A stretch of DNA of 64,000 nt, taken from assembly GCA_958450365.1 (NCBI GenBank), contig CAUEEP010000750.1, positions 682,001 to 746,000 on the forward strand, read 5' to 3'. Under the pieces are notes generated by a model. The model had not been told where the DNA came from. It saw only the letters and a list, made by a program, of their open reading frames with translations, and made no database searches. Each line of letters opens with the position of its first letter. Position 1 is the first letter of the stretch. Position numbers and translations under genes: made by a program. The stretch is from Mesorhabditis belari. Lineage: Eukaryota > Nematoda > Chromadorea > Rhabditida > Rhabditidae. Of the stretch, positions 1 to 11,598 are shown one piece after another.

Positions 1-474
1 AGTTTGAATTGAATTGTGTTTAGTGTATTTGAGTTGACAAAAGATATAATTTATCCATCATATCAGTTTTATTCGATCAAAAATAAAATGAATTCACAAA
101 TTTCTGCCATTCGCACATTCTTATCATTGATTTATTATTTCCCCCATCCCCTACTGTAGTAAGAATAATAAGGCCATGTGGTTTCAGTATAAACTGGAGT
201 ATACTGAGTGACATGAGTGGTTTGTGACCATTGCATCAGCTTGTTCGTCGGCAAATTGTTCGCACATGCAGCATACTGGTTTGTCCTCATCACGTGAGTG
301 AAATAGCCGATATTTGAACAGTAACATTGGTACGAGGGATAACTGGTCCGGAGATAGTCAACATATTGATTTCCGAGATAGCGAATAACTGAAAATGAGC
401 TGGCTTATAATGGCTTAATGGCAATTTCGAGGATCCATCCAGAGTGGATATCTGGCCTTGTCACTGGGGCTTTG

Positions 475-1135
475 AGGAAGGATAGCTAACAAGGAAATAG
501 CTAACAAGGACACCAGCACGAAATGACACGAATTCAGAATGACCGGCTCGAAGTTCAGAATGCATCCCATAGAATCGACTATGCTGATTCTGAATCTCTA
601 AAAAATTAACTGCAAACATCGACGCAATCGCAAGGAATCTGGTATAGAAAATTCCCTTAAATTTCGGACACTTCATGGGCCACCATAAAGAAACTTTTCA
701 ACGAGAAGAAACATTTGAAAATTGAAATTTTTATCAACACCGTTTAGAAGTTGTAAAAAAAGTGCATAAAAGATAAATATCAGAGATCAGAAAAAGAATT
801 TTCAAGACATAAGGAAAAGAATTTTCCAAAAAAAACAAAATCAAAAGCAAAGCAAAGCCAAAAAAGAATTGGCCAGGCGAGGATCCGAACCGAAGCCAAA
901 AAACTTCAGAAGTTCCGTAGGCTAGCACACTATCCGCTAGACCACCAAAGCTGTTGAAAAGTTTCTTGTGTCCAAAGGCCCATGAAGAGTCCGAACTTTA
1001 AGGGAATTTTCTAATTCCTTGTGCGTGTGCAGCTAGTTTTTCCAGATTCAGAATCAGCATAGCCGATTCTATGAGGTGCACTCGATCACGAACCGATTCT
1101 GAACTTCGAGCTCGTGTCATTTCCTTGTAAGGAGT
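475..1135. repeat. Foldback element F1 with internal tRNA-like sequence
   Basis: Two imperfect inverted arms, about 509-705 and 958-1130, each carry the landmarks GACACGA, CGAAGTTCAGAAT, TAGAATCG, GCTGATTCTGAATCT, AGAAAATTCCCTTAAA and GAAACTTTTCAAC in mirrored order. The tRNA-like segment at 871-952 lies in the loop. A second, one-armed relative with two tRNA-like copies lies at about 55990-56560. No target duplication was identified. Confidence 0.75.
871..952 (-). other. tRNA-like Pol III box A/B sequence
   Basis: On the minus strand a box A-like stretch, TGGTCTAGCGGATAGTG, is followed about 35 nt later by a box B-like GGTTCGGATCC, as in the D and T arms of a tRNA. A full cloverleaf was not confirmed, so it may be a tRNA pseudogene or a promoter kept by the host element F1. 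Close relatives lie at about 56008-56085 and 56255-56330. Confidence 0.6.
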
Positions 1136-1361
1136 AAAGTGTTTGTTCTGGACCTGAATTTGAGTGCTCAAATCATTCCTGATCCAAGAACTTTTCGGTA
1201 AGATCCGCTTATTGCTTTCTTCAGGAATTGACATCGTAAACTGACTCGAATCTCATGGCTTTCTTCATGTTCTTCCCTTTTCATCTGTTTTCTAGATGAT
1301 AAGCTTTCAAGTTTACTGACGCTGACCTCTAAATTAAAAAGAAGCAAAATTCAATTCAAAA

Positions 1362-3878
1362 TCAGCCTAGAGCCCAACCTTGACATTGGCCAGCCGATCG
1401 ACCGCCCATATTCACCGATGAGTATGTGACTGGAGAGTAGCTTGGTTGACCATAGAACGGTTGACCATATGTTTGCTGAACGGTTGGCTGTCCATAAGAC
1501 CCACCTAAAGTAATGATACGTTTTGTAGAGTCAATTTCTAGTGAAGATTTAGGATTATTGGGTCGATGAAGCTATTGACCTGGTTTTGAAGTTCTGAAAG
1601 ACTAGCTCCCCAAGGCAATCTGATACAGAGTAGGTAATCAACTGGGATTATTGAGTCGGTGAAGTTATTGACCTGGTTTGAAGTTCTGAAAGACTAGATC
1701 CCCAAGGCAATCTGATACAGAGTAGGCAATGAACTGGGATTATTGGGTCGGTGAAGTTATTGATCTGGTTTGAAGTTCTGAAAGACTAGATCCCCAAGGC
1801 AATCTGATACAGAGTAGGCAATGAACTGGGATTATTGGGTCGGTGAAGTTATTGATCTGGTTTGAAGTTCTAAAAGATAGATCCCAAGGCAATCTGATAC
1901 AGAGTAAGCAATCAACTAGCAATGAAATCTTCGAAATAACACTTGCTTTTTGCAAAGAGCGTAACTAACTAGTTTAGATCAATCTCATGTAAAAGTTCAA
2001 TTTAATTCCATTGCAAATCTTCCAACAGAATGTACTAAATTTTTCCAGATTTCCCCAAACGAATACCAGTTTTCAAAAAGTTCTTTTATGAGTCGTTGCT
2101 AGTGAAAAGTTATGTAATAATGAGCTTTTTTTGACCAAAGATTCCAGCTATTGAAAAACTTTTTCAAGTAAACATTTTTTTCATAGACTTCTTTAATAAA
2201 AAGCTAATTCATTAAGAAATCTCAAGCTTTATCGCTTCAAATTATCTCTCAAAACTCAAAAAAGATATTGATAAAAGGATAGAAACATTTTAATTAAAAA
2301 AATAGAAGCTAATAGAAGTTTGGCTTAAAAGAAAATTAAACTTGAGTTGACTTGAATGATCGAAAAGTTTCTCCATATAAAAAAGTTGCCCTGTTATTAG
2401 CTTAGATTATAAGTTTGCATTCTAATCAAATAGAAATTAGATAACTGGTGGAGAAATTTATATGGATTAGCCATTTCGTATGCATTCATTCATTAGAATA
2501 ACTAAGGAAACGAACCAAGATAACGTTGCCCAGAGTAGTAGTCATCGTCGTCATCGCTACCAAATGACCAAGTCAAATCTGAAATGAGTCAATGCATCAT
2601 TTTCACTGTGAATCCTACCAAAAGCTGAATAAAGCCAAGAATTAGACAAGGCTAGGCTAACTATACATGTGGCCACGCTCAGCTATTTCATATTTTTAGT
2701 CCTGTTAACATACAATACTAGACAAAAGAACACCTTGTGAATTTTTCTCTATCTTTGAAGAGCTATAACTTCGAGCCTTTCCATCGTAGACTGAAAGTAC
2801 TATAATGATTCTGGAAGCTTAAAACAAGCTCTATAAGATGGTGTATTTGCTTTTTAGAATCATTTTAATTTTTGACACGTTTTTACGCAAAATGGACCGA
2901 AAGGCTGTAAAGGAGTCTCGAAAAAATCCGCGTCTTACCGCTTCAGATATCATGTGAGAATTCTCAGTTCAAATGCTTTGTTTTTGTTCTTTTTTCTGAT
3001 CCTGTTCTTTTCTTTCATTTTAAGTTAAGTATTATTTATGTAAAATTTCAGATTTGCTCTCTCAATAGTTTTTAGTCTCAAAAAAACGATGGTAATGCGA
3101 AGTTGGGTTGTTTTAGAACTTTGAGACAGCAATAAATACTCAAATCAAAGGTTTGTAGGAGTAATTTTGCACGTTCTATCCAAAAAACACGGTTTCAAGA
3201 TGATTAGAGCACGGCATCAACAAGAAAAACAGCGCTGAAAATGTTGTCTTTTCAAACCCGATTTTGCGCACCCCAAAATGTGTCAAAAATTAAAATGATT
3301 CTAAAAAGCAAATACACCTTGTTATAGAGCTTGTTTTAAGCTTTCAAAATTACCATAACACTTCCAGTCTATGATGGAATGGTTTGGAGTTATAGCTCTT
3401 CAAAGATAGAGGAAAATTCATAAGGTGATCTTTTGTCCAATACTGTGGCTCGACTAATTAGTAATTTTTGCTTAATCTTGTCTATAAACTCTTACAGTTA
3501 GTCCCTGTTCTAGCTTCTTTATTTCCAGCCTTTTATCATAGTCAACTGGACCTTACCGGATTATGATTAGAAATTTATAACGAACAAGCATGGGTACCTC
3601 CGCTAATAGAGTTGAACAGAAACTTTTCCAGTTAGCCCCTGTTCTAGCGTCTCTAGTTCCTCATATAGTTGAACAGAAACTTTTACAATTAGCTCCTGCT
3701 CTAGCTTCTTTAGTTCCTAATAGAGTTGAACAGAAACTCTTACAATTAGTCCCTGTTCTAGCTTCTCTAGTTCCTCATATAGTTGAAAAGAACAGTTTTT
3801 TTGAGACTTACAGCCATGACAAACATCGATGAATAAACCAATAATCAACAAAAAAAGAAACATCGAGAAATATTGCAT
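1362..3878 (-). CDS. Small secreted peptide with Asp run and Gly-Gln-Pro repeats
   Basis: Three exons, 3812-3878, 2516-2578 and 1362-1504, sum to 273 nt, or 90 residues plus stop, with matching phases. Exon 1 starts MQYFSMFLFLL and is a clear signal peptide ending near VCHG, so the product should be secreted. Exon 2 carries a run of five Asp followed by YYSGQRYL. Exon 3 is rich in Gly, Gln, Pro, Tyr and Ser with GQP-type repeats and ends in GQCQGWALG. I do not recognise the family. The composition suggests an extracellular or surface low-complexity peptide. Intron 1 contains foldback F2 and a tandem repeat, and intron 2 contains the ~92-bp tandem repeat. Confidence 0.65.
1560..1935. repeat. 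~92-bp tandem repeat, about four copies
   Basis: Four near-identical units run head to tail, each with GGTGAAGTTATTGA, TTTGAAGTTCTGAAAGACTAG and CCCAAGGCAATCTGATACAG. They lie in intron 2 of the secreted-peptide gene. The last unit has small deletions. Confidence 0.85.
2717..3445. repeat. Foldback element F2
   Basis: The left arm (about 2720-2885) and right arm (about 3285-3445) are inverted copies. Shared landmarks are AGACAAAAGA, ATCTTTGAAGAGCTATAACT, AAAACAAGCTCTATAA, GTATTTGCTTTTTAGAATCA and TTTTGACACG. The loop has no obvious tRNA-like sequence. It sits in intron 1 of the secreted-peptide gene. Confidence 0.75.
3590..3800 (+). repeat. ~60-bp tandem repeat
   Basis: About three and a half units carry GTTGAACAGAAACTTTT, CAATTAG and CTGTTCTAGC. 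A degraded unit lies at about 3490-3530. The run directly abuts the exon 1 donor of the secreted-peptide gene on the other strand. It gives an open reading frame (VEQKLLQLAPVLASLVP repeated) that I take as fortuitous. Confidence 0.75.
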
Positions 3879-4194
3879 TTTTAGAAAGGAAATTGAGATA
3901 AAACAACATTTCTCAACTATTTCCAAGCTATTTATCTTTTTTTTCCAATCCAAGCCGATTCAGCGAACATTCGGTTTTTCGATCCACGGGCAATCCGCCC
4001 ATCTCTCTCATCAACCTTAAACTTTTTAGGAAAGAAAAATCTCTGTTGAAACTTTTAGATTTTTTTGAGCTCAAAGATTCTCACTATTTATCAGTTTTGA
4101 GATTTTGAGAGATTCCTTTTTCAATAGTTTGAGAGAAATGTGACCATTTGGGGAAACAAGACTAGACTCTTATTAGTGGCACTTTTTTTTCCAT

Positions 4195-5165
4195 GGAAAC
4201 TCATACTTAAAATACAAATACACCCTTTGAAAAACTAAGTTAAAAATCAAGGCTACAAAAATCAAGCCAAGAAAGCAAAGATTTCCCCATCAAGCTTTAG
4301 TTTTTTAGAGTGCGCCATAGATTCTTATAATAAGAATACCTGGAATAGGTCTATGATTTTTCCAATATGTTTATCCGTTTGTCCGTCCATGTTTATCCGT
4401 CTGTCCGTCCATCCGTCTGTCCGTCCACCCGTCCATCCGTCTGTCCGTCTGTTCGTCCATCCGTCCACCCGTCCATCCGTCTCTCCGTCCATCCGTCTGT
4501 CCGTCTGTCCGTCTGTCCGTCTGTTCGTCTGTCCGTCCACCCGTCTGTCCGTCCATCCGTCTGTCCGTCTGTTCGTCTGTTCGTCTGCCCGTCTGTTCGT
4601 CTGTTCGTCCACCCGTCTTTCCGTCCATCCGTCCGTCCGTCCACCCGTCCATCCGTCCGTCCGTCCACCCGTTCACGTCCGTGTGTCAGTCCGTCTGTCC
4701 GTCTGTCCGTCTGTTCGTCTGTTCGTCTGTTCGTCTGTTCGTCTGTTCGTCTGTTCGTCTTTTCGTCCATCCGTCTGTCCGTCTGTTCGTCTGTTCGTCT
4801 TTTCGTCCATCCGTCTGTCCGTCCATCCGTCTGTCCGTCTGTCCGTCCATCCGTCTGTCCGTCCACCCGTCTGTCCGTCTGTTCGTCTGTTCGTCCACCC
4901 GTCCATCCGTCTGTCCGTCCATCCGGTGTGTCCGTCCACTCGTCCACCCGTCTGTTCGTCTGTTCGTCTGTCCATCCGTCCGCCTATCCATCCGTCCGCC
5001 CGTCTGTTCGTCCGTCGTACTCTACTCGTACTTAAAATACAAATACACCCTTTGAAAAACTAATTTAAAAATCAAAGCTACAAAAATCAAGCCAAGAAAG
5101 CAGAGATTTCCCTTTCAAGCTTTAGTTTTTTCAGAGTGCGCCATAGATTCTTATAATAAGAATAC
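4195..5165. repeat. GTCC/GTCTGTCC satellite flanked by a ~140-bp direct repeat
   Basis: Positions 4365-5015 are nearly pure GTCCGTCT/GTCCATCC/GTTCGTCT octamers. The flanks 4195-4345 and 5025-5165 are direct copies of one another, sharing ACTTAAAATACAAATACACC, AATCAAGCCAAGAAAGCA and TGCGCCATAGATTCTTATAA. Open frames across it (PSVRLSVCPSV and similar) are repeat artefacts. The octamer resembles the tails of the SINE-like units at 9.9-10.3 kb. Confidence 0.9.
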
Positions 5166-5757
5166 AAATAAACAAAAGAAAATCAAATAAGATTTCCAGA
5201 TTAAAAAAAAATCAAACATTTTATATCCACCAAAATTTCTTTTGCAGTACAATTTGCGGCCGTTGAACAAACACAGAGAACACTATAAAACATTCTATTT
5301 ATTCTAACATTGTATTTATTCTAATAGAAGCACATGTGCTTCTATAATACGGTAAATTGGCTAGTGAAGGCTCTTTAAGAAGCAAAGCCAGGTAGGGTAG
5401 ACAAAATTGATCTGGCTTATCCAAGTTATCAGATCCAGGGCAGCTTACCATTAGTGCAAATCTCTTTATAACACTTTGATCGAAACCAACCGCACTTTCT
5501 GGTACTGTGGCAATGTTTATGAAGCCACTCGTCAACAGGAGGTTTGGTCCAAAATTTGTTTTATTTTGGGTCTGTGGCTCACTGACCTAGGTGACTTCTC
5601 TGATGCGTTTTAGAGGAACATGACGAGTCCAGAAGCGGTGAGTTTATTAGCTAACTAGCTACTGTGGAACATACTTCGATAGTTCAAGATAGTTTATTTA
5701 GATAGCTCTAGTTCCACCTCTCATAAACCATTTACTCTATTAGACAACAACCAAATA

Positions 5758-7201
5758 TTGGGTTGAGGAAAAAGTAATGTCGGTTTTGAATTCCCGTTGT
5801 TGGCAATTTGCCAATTCTTTGCTTATGCGATTTTTTTCAAATTGATATCAGCGAGACGCTCTATACTTTCATATTATATTTGATTTTTACAAATTTAACA
5901 ATATTTTCAGGTACAAAATGCAAGACGAAAAGTTTCGACTTCGAGCCGCTTTGTGGTATGATTTTAAATAAGGGAAATCCGCGGCTGAATCGCATCGGAC
6001 AATCATTGAAGTTTTTGTGGAAGACAGCATTAGCGAAAGACAATGCCAACTATGGTTTCAGCGGTTAAAAGATGGAAATGAAAGTCTCCAAGACGAGGAA
6101 CGATCTGGACGACCCCAAGAGATTTCAGATGAGGATTTGCTTGATGCCATTGAACTCAATCCAACCCTTGCCACTCGAAACTGTCACCGCTGATCTTTAT
6201 TCAAAACAGTTGATGAGAGTTAACGAGACTTTAAAGAAATTGGGCGTTGAAACATCAGAATTGCTATTAGGTTGATGCAAAAGTCTTTTTCATTTTTTTC
6301 GTACTTCTTTTGAAAAATAACAGAGTCATCAATTAACCTATGGTTTGCTCTATAAAAAAAGTGTTTTTTTTGTTCAATTTCCATCTTTTTAAATCAATTT
6401 GGGTTCACTTTCAAGCAAATTCGAGAGTGAAAACGGGTTTTTCATAAAAATCTATAAAAACCTCTATAAAGAAATTGGCTGAATCAATTTCTCTGAAAAT
6501 CTGAAAAAATATCTAACTTTTTGTGCTCTATCTTTTATTTATTAACATCAAGATTGGTTTCCTTAGCTAAAGCGTCTAAAATGCATCATCGAGCCGTCGC
6601 CTTTTTTGACTACCCGACTTCAGGCTCTCAAAAAAATCTAGACATAAGACATTTTAAACTCGTTTTAATGTCATTTTGCAGAAAAATAATTGGCCTTTCG
6701 AATGCAATAAACCGTTGTTCAATTGGTGCATTTGTTACTTTTTAACGGAAGTACGAAAAAAATGAAAAAGACTTTTGCATCAACCTAATATTTTTGCATG
6801 ATAATGCAAAACCACTGCACAATGCACAATGCAACTGCAAAAATCACTCACCAAAAAATCGGACGATCTTGGTTGGAAACTTCTGCCCCACGCACCTTAT
6901 AGTTCGGAGCTGACTCCATCAGATTATTTTTTGTTTCGGTCGTTGAAGAGTTTTCTTATGGAAGAAGAGTTCGAGAATCATGCACAGATCAAAAAAAGCA
7001 GTCGACACTGTATTTTGGCTCGAAAACTCCCCATTTTTTTTGAGCATGGGATCAGGGACTTGCGACAAAGATGGGAACAAGTCATCAATCAATCAATCAA
7101 TAATAACTGAGAATATCTCATTGATTGATGTGTGTTTTTTTATGTTTTTAACAATAAACAGTTTTGTGACAAAAACCGACATCACTTTTTCCTCAACTTA
7201 A
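5758..7201 (+). mobile_element. Mariner (DD34D type), degenerate, with nested MITE
   Basis: The terminal inverted repeats are TTGGGTTGAGGAAAAAGT at the left and its complement ending CCTCAACTTAA at the right, flanked by TA. Inside are mariner transposase remnants. One catalytic Asp lies in HDNAKPL, just after the nested element, followed by SELTPSDYFLF near 6930. Several stops and frameshifts break the frame. The MITE at 6267-6788 splits the transposase just before the HDNAKP motif, so it inserted later. Confidence 0.85.
6267..6788. mobile_element. Mariner-type MITE nested in mariner
   Basis: The inverted termini TTAGGTTGATGCAAAAGTC and their complement bound 522 bp with flanking TA dinucleotides. 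There is no coding capacity. It interrupts the transposase remnant of the surrounding mariner. Confidence 0.85.
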
Positions 7202-7630
7202 TATTAGTAGACGCATCTGGCTACCATTTAGAAATCGCAAAGATTATATGATAGAAAAAACCTAGAAGAAGAAGTTGGCAGATCATTTTACAAGTTTCTC
7301 GGAGGAGAAAAGCTTTTACAAGTATTTGAGAATGTTTGTCAAGCAGCAAGCTGTTAAACTTTCATTCGGCTAACTTGTTTGCAATAAATATTGTCATTAA
7401 CCCGTTTTGTGCATAGTGTAGTGGTTTTCTCGTCATTCATTTAATTGCATTTCAAAAATCCCTTTTAAATTCTTTTCCTGTGACATTGCTCTCAACTATC
7501 AGCTATTGCTTCTTGAAGAAAACGACTGATAACGTCTTCTTTTATGGCTCTACCTCAAGAAAAAACACTGCCCATGCCGGATACACGTTTGCTCATTTTG
7601 TGGCATCAACACTTTTCAAAGTAAACAGCC

Positions 7631-10600
7631 ATGAAGATCATTTTGGTGCTCAGCTTTTGTTTCTTTTCAACAGCACTCGCTCAACAATATGATGATAATT
7701 TTGCGCGCAATGTAAGTGTTTTCAGATTCAAAAAAGAATGCTAAGCACCTAACCAAGAAGACAAAAAAAAAATGCTATTGAGCAACCTTTCCAGGACTAT
7801 AACGATGTGATTTATGTGTTTTGAGAAGCAGTCATAAAGAAATACAAACTGAAACTATTGGTTTTGAAATATTGTAGACTAAATAGTGTGATAGATCTTT
7901 TTGCTTTTTGAGTAGACATGCCATTTTACTAGCTTGTCCAAGCACGGTTTTCAATAAGCAGTTTGAATGATAAACAGAAATTGGCAATCTACTGGGAATA
8001 CCGTAAAATAAGATAGGAATCATATTGGAATCGTATTGGAATAAAATAGGAACCGTATTGGAACCGTATTGGAATAAAATAGGAACCGTATTGGAACCGT
8101 ATTGGAATAAAATAGGAACCGTATTGGAACCGTATTGGAATAAAATAGGAACCGTATTGGAATCGTATTGGAATAAAATAGGAACCGTATTGGAATCGTA
8201 ACAAAGAAAATGTCATAAAAACAAGGCTAGCCCGTCTTGTCGCCTATAATTCTGAAACACCCTGTACAAGTTTTTCTAGGTGATGTGGCCATTAGCTGCT
8301 GGGGCCTACATTGATAATCAACAAGAGTGCATCACAAGTGCCACTGGTGATGGAAAAGTAAGAACTATAAATTCAACTTTCAGCTCACTGGCATTGTTGT
8401 TATTAAAACGTTTCAGTTGAAAAGAAAGATCGACTACGATTGTGACATATTGGATGAGAAATGTTCGGCTTACACCGCCTCATCCGATTCGAAAAAGGCC
8501 ATTATAGTGGCATGGAGGTGGGCTGGTACAGCAATTGAGAAACAGAAAAACTATTTACTAGTTCAAATCATTTGTGTAATATAATCCATGGTCAACTTGG
8601 TCCCTACCAACCAGTAAGCTTTCTTTCTAGAGGCTCGCAGATCAATGCCGAGGTTCCAATGGAAGTTCTTGACATTCTCTTTGGAAAACAGGTATCTCGT
8701 TTTCCTTGTTAGATTAGTATTAGGTTGAGGAAAAAGATGCGCGTTTTTTGGTTTTAACAATTTATTGCATTCGGCAAGAAATTGCAACTATCAATCAATA
8801 AGGTATTCTCCATTTTTATCGATGACTTCTTCCCATCTTTGACGCAAATCCTTGTAAAGAATTGGGGATTTTTCAAGCCAAAATAGTTATCGACCGCTTT
8901 TTTTTGACTTGAGCATGATCATCAGACTTTTCTTTCAAGATAAACTGATTCAGAAATAAAAAGTAAACTGACGAATCTAAGGCTAAGTGAGGAGAGTAAG
9001 GGGCATGAGGAAGCAACTTTTAGCCCAGCTCGTCAATTTCCTTGTGAGTTTTTCAGTGTGGGGTTTCGCGTTATCGTCCAAAAATCGAATTTTTAATGGA
9101 TTGAGCCCCAATTTCTTTAAAGTATTGTTAAATTAAGTCAATTGTTTTGAATAGAAATCAGCATCAATGTTTTCTCGTGGATCAGTTAACTCATAGTGCA
9201 CCAAACCTTTTGAGGTCCACCAGCAACAGAGCATTATTTGTTTTTCATGAATATCAGGTTTGAAAGTGGCTTGAGGGGTTTTTCCGGTAGAGAGCCATTG
9301 GTTCTTTCTTTTCACATCCTCGTAATTAATCCAAGTTTCATCAGATTTCAAAATCGAATCCCAAAAACCACCAGCTTTGCATATATGAAGCAAAAAGAAT
9401 TTACATTGACGTGATTTGTTTTGTTGTCTTGAGTCAGTTCGCGCGGGATTTATTTACCACAGCAAATTTTGTTTCCCGAGTTGGTGGGAATAGTTTTCGA
9501 TTGTTTTCTGATCAACATCAAATATTTCTGCAAGCCCGCGAGTCGTGAGTGTTGAGTTGAAGTCATTTTTCATTCCCCAATACGAAATCCAAAAAAGCGC
9601 ATTATTTTTTTCCTCAACTTAATAGTTCATTTTATAAATCGGACTTCAGTGTAACTAAAATTTTCAGCGTGTGTTCCCAGGTGGTGCCAAAGTGGCCGAT
9701 TTCTTCTATGATGCCTTCTTGAATTTGTGGAACAGTGGGATTAAGGACGATTTCTTGACGCTCAGACAACAATATCCTGATTATGAGATTTGGGTGAGAT
9801 TTTGACGAGACATTATACTTTTAAAATAAATCCCCAAGTGACATCTATAGTTTTTGTTACTGATTTGAGATTCATTAAAATCTACGATATATAAAGAGAC
9901 TAAGACGCCTGTCCGCCCGTCTGTCCGTGCTGTCTGTCCGTCTGTCTGTCCGTGCTGTATGTCCGTCCTGTATGTCCGTCTGTCTGTCCGCCTGTCTGTC
10001 TGTCTGTGCGCGCTACCCCTCAGCCCTCAGAGGACCGTTTGCAATGATTTTTGCGCCGTTGAATAGGGAATTACATGTAGTTGTGCAATGTGCTTTTAGA
10101 TTTTTTAAAAAGCAAAATTCGAGAGCACAGGGATTTCGAACCCGGATTGTATGGGCGATAGACCGGCGCGCTATCCACTGCTCCACGGCAACAAAAGTCC
10201 TTGATCCCCAAAAAATCGACAAAAATCCGCCGTTAGGCGTGTTTCTTGGCTGGTCAGATATAAAGGAACTAAGACGTCTGTCTGTCTGTGCGCACTACTT
10301 CTGCCGCGCCCAGTGGGCCGTTTCAAATAATTTATAGTTAGTTTGGCTTAGAATTCCATGTAGCTGTGCAACATGTTTTTAAATTTTTAAAAAACCAAAA
10401 TTGCCGACGCGGGCGGGAGTTGAACCCAGGTCGTGTGAGCTAGAAACAAGGGCGGTCGCACTGCGCCATCTACTAGAGCATGACCGTTTGGTTAACGCGC
10501 GCGTCTTTCAAACGAACAGAAGAGAGAGGTCGCGGGTTCGCCTCTTCTCGCAGCCAAAAATTTTTACTGCAAAGCAGCAGTGAAGCTTCTGTTCTTTAAG

Positions 10601-11598
10601 ATAACTGGACATTCTCTTGGCGCTGCAATGGCTGGTCTCTGTGCCGGATATTTGGCCGAGCTGGGATTGGTGCCGGTGAATCAGGTTGAATCCCTGGTAG
10701 AAATCCTTATCGAAACATGAATTTAGATGAAACTGATGACTTTTGGCGAGCCGAGAACCGGAGACAAAGCCTATGCTGCTCTCATTGATTCGGTCGGTTT
10801 TTCTATTCACTTACTATTAAATAAATAGGGTTACCGATAAATGATCGATAGTATCGCTAAAGGTATGAATGATGACAATGAACAATGAACAATGAAAATG
10901 AAAAATGTACAATGAAAAATAGCATCGTTTTAAGTATCAGTGGCTAACTCTAACGCAAAACTCCGTCTAGCGTTTTAGAATAAAAAACTAGACCATCAAA
11001 ACAAAAGTAAAGCCGTAATAGAACAAAAGTAAAAAAAACACTCTTTTTTAGCTTCCCTATTCCTATCGAATTGTCCACAATCATGATCCCGTTCCTCACG
11101 TCCCACTCAACATCGAGAACTACGAGCATCATCGAACTGAGGTACACTTTTTCTTGTTAACAAAAACATTTCTCATTAGATTTACTATTCAAACACGATG
11201 GCCAATGGAAAACCATTCACGGTTTGTGTTGGAGACGAGAGCCAGTTAGTTTTATGATGTACAAAGTTCATAAAGAGAAAAGAGAACAACTAGGAATTAA
11301 GGAAAAGGAGCAGATTAAATTAAAGTAGATTGGAAACTTTGTGAACAAGTAGAGGACTGGCCTGACCAAATTACTTGACAATGAGAAGTATACTGAAAAG
11401 CTTTGAGTCGGCTAGCCAGAGCATTCCAGATTTTTCATTTCCAGCTTGGCTTTTTTCGCTAGATAGACGAGATCAATAATTTCCAGCAAATGTTCCGAAG
11501 GAGTTCCCATTCTTCTCACAAATGTCCTGGATCATCTCGATTATTATGGTGAAGACGTTGTGGGATACTTTGAGAGGGGATGTGTCTACAAAAAGTGA
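7631..11598 (+). CDS. Secreted class-3 lipase
   Basis: Eleven exons close exactly in frame to 876 nt (291 residues): 7631-7711, 7795-7806, 8280-8357, 8417-8517, 8631-8691, 9668-9793, 10601-10684, 10727-10792, 11052-11141, 11180-11244 and 11487-11598. Residues 1-18 are a signal peptide (MKIILVLSFCFFSTALA). MWPLAAGAY and KKAIIVAWRG are typical of the fungal-type lipase fold (Lipase_3). The nucleophile elbow TGHSLGA puts the active Ser at about 158. TFGEPRTG follows, then VHNHDPVPHVP with the likely catalytic Asp at about 215. LDHLDYY near the C-terminus gives the likely His at about 271. The predicted role is a secreted triacylglycerol or phospholipid esterase. Exon 2 is an inferred 12-nt microexon. 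Introns carry a 33-bp repeat, a mariner and SINE-like units. A possible AATAAA signal lies at about 11637. Confidence 0.9.
8021..8205. repeat. 33-bp tandem repeat in lipase intron
   Basis: The unit ATAGGAACCGTATTGG plus GAATCGTATTGGAATAAA repeats about five and a half times. It lies wholly in the long intron before the WPLAAGAY exon. The open frame it gives on the minus strand (FQYGSYFIPIR repeated) is an artefact of a period divisible by three. Confidence 0.9.
8720..9622 (-). mobile_element. Mariner remnant in lipase intron
   Basis: The termini are TTAGGTTGAGGAAAAAGATG and a complement ending CCTCAACTTAA, flanked by TA. The minus strand encodes transposase pieces such as SDETWINYEDVKRKNQWLS and GKTPQATFKPDIHEKQIMLC (9133-9393), typical of mariner around the first catalytic Asp. 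The frame is broken. It shares terminal sequence with the 5758-7201 mariner but differs internally. Confidence 0.8.
9893..10195 (-). repeat. SINE-like unit 1: tRNA-like head, body, octamer tail
   Basis: Read on the minus strand, a tRNA-like head (10195-10125: box A GTGGAGCAGTGGATAGCG, box B GGGTTCGAAATCC) is followed by a body (TTTTTAAAAAATCTAAAAGC, TTGCACAACTACATG). A GTCTGTCC/GTCCGTC tail ends near AGACGCCTGTCC. This order is that of a tRNA-derived SINE. A second unit with the same order lies at 10258-10478. Confidence 0.65.
10258..10478 (-). repeat. SINE-like unit 2 of the same family
   Basis: On the minus strand there is a tRNA-like head (box A TAGATGGCGCAGTGCG, box B GGGTTCAACTCCC). A body matches unit 1 (AAAAATTTAAAAACATGTTG, CACAGCTACATG). 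A short GTCTGTCTGTC tail ends at AAGACGTCTG. The body and tail are shared with unit 1 while the tRNA-like heads differ. An additional plus-strand tRNA-like segment (box B-like GCGGGTTCGCC) follows at about 10480-10555, just before the catalytic lipase exon. Confidence 0.6.

Noticed and set aside
28..470. Possible gene at the left edge
   Set aside because: Only short frames and no paired splice signals. Nothing could be supported.
4353..5063. Long open frames on both strands (up to 236 codons) in the GTCC repeat
   Set aside because: All six frames are open because the octamer array lacks stops. The products are PSVRLSVC or TDGRTD repeats with no independent coding evidence.
5299..5535. 78-codon minus-strand frame (FINIATVPESAVGFDQSVIKR)
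   Set aside because: Reads like protein, but I found no splice partners, family motif or flanking exon. Left unassigned.
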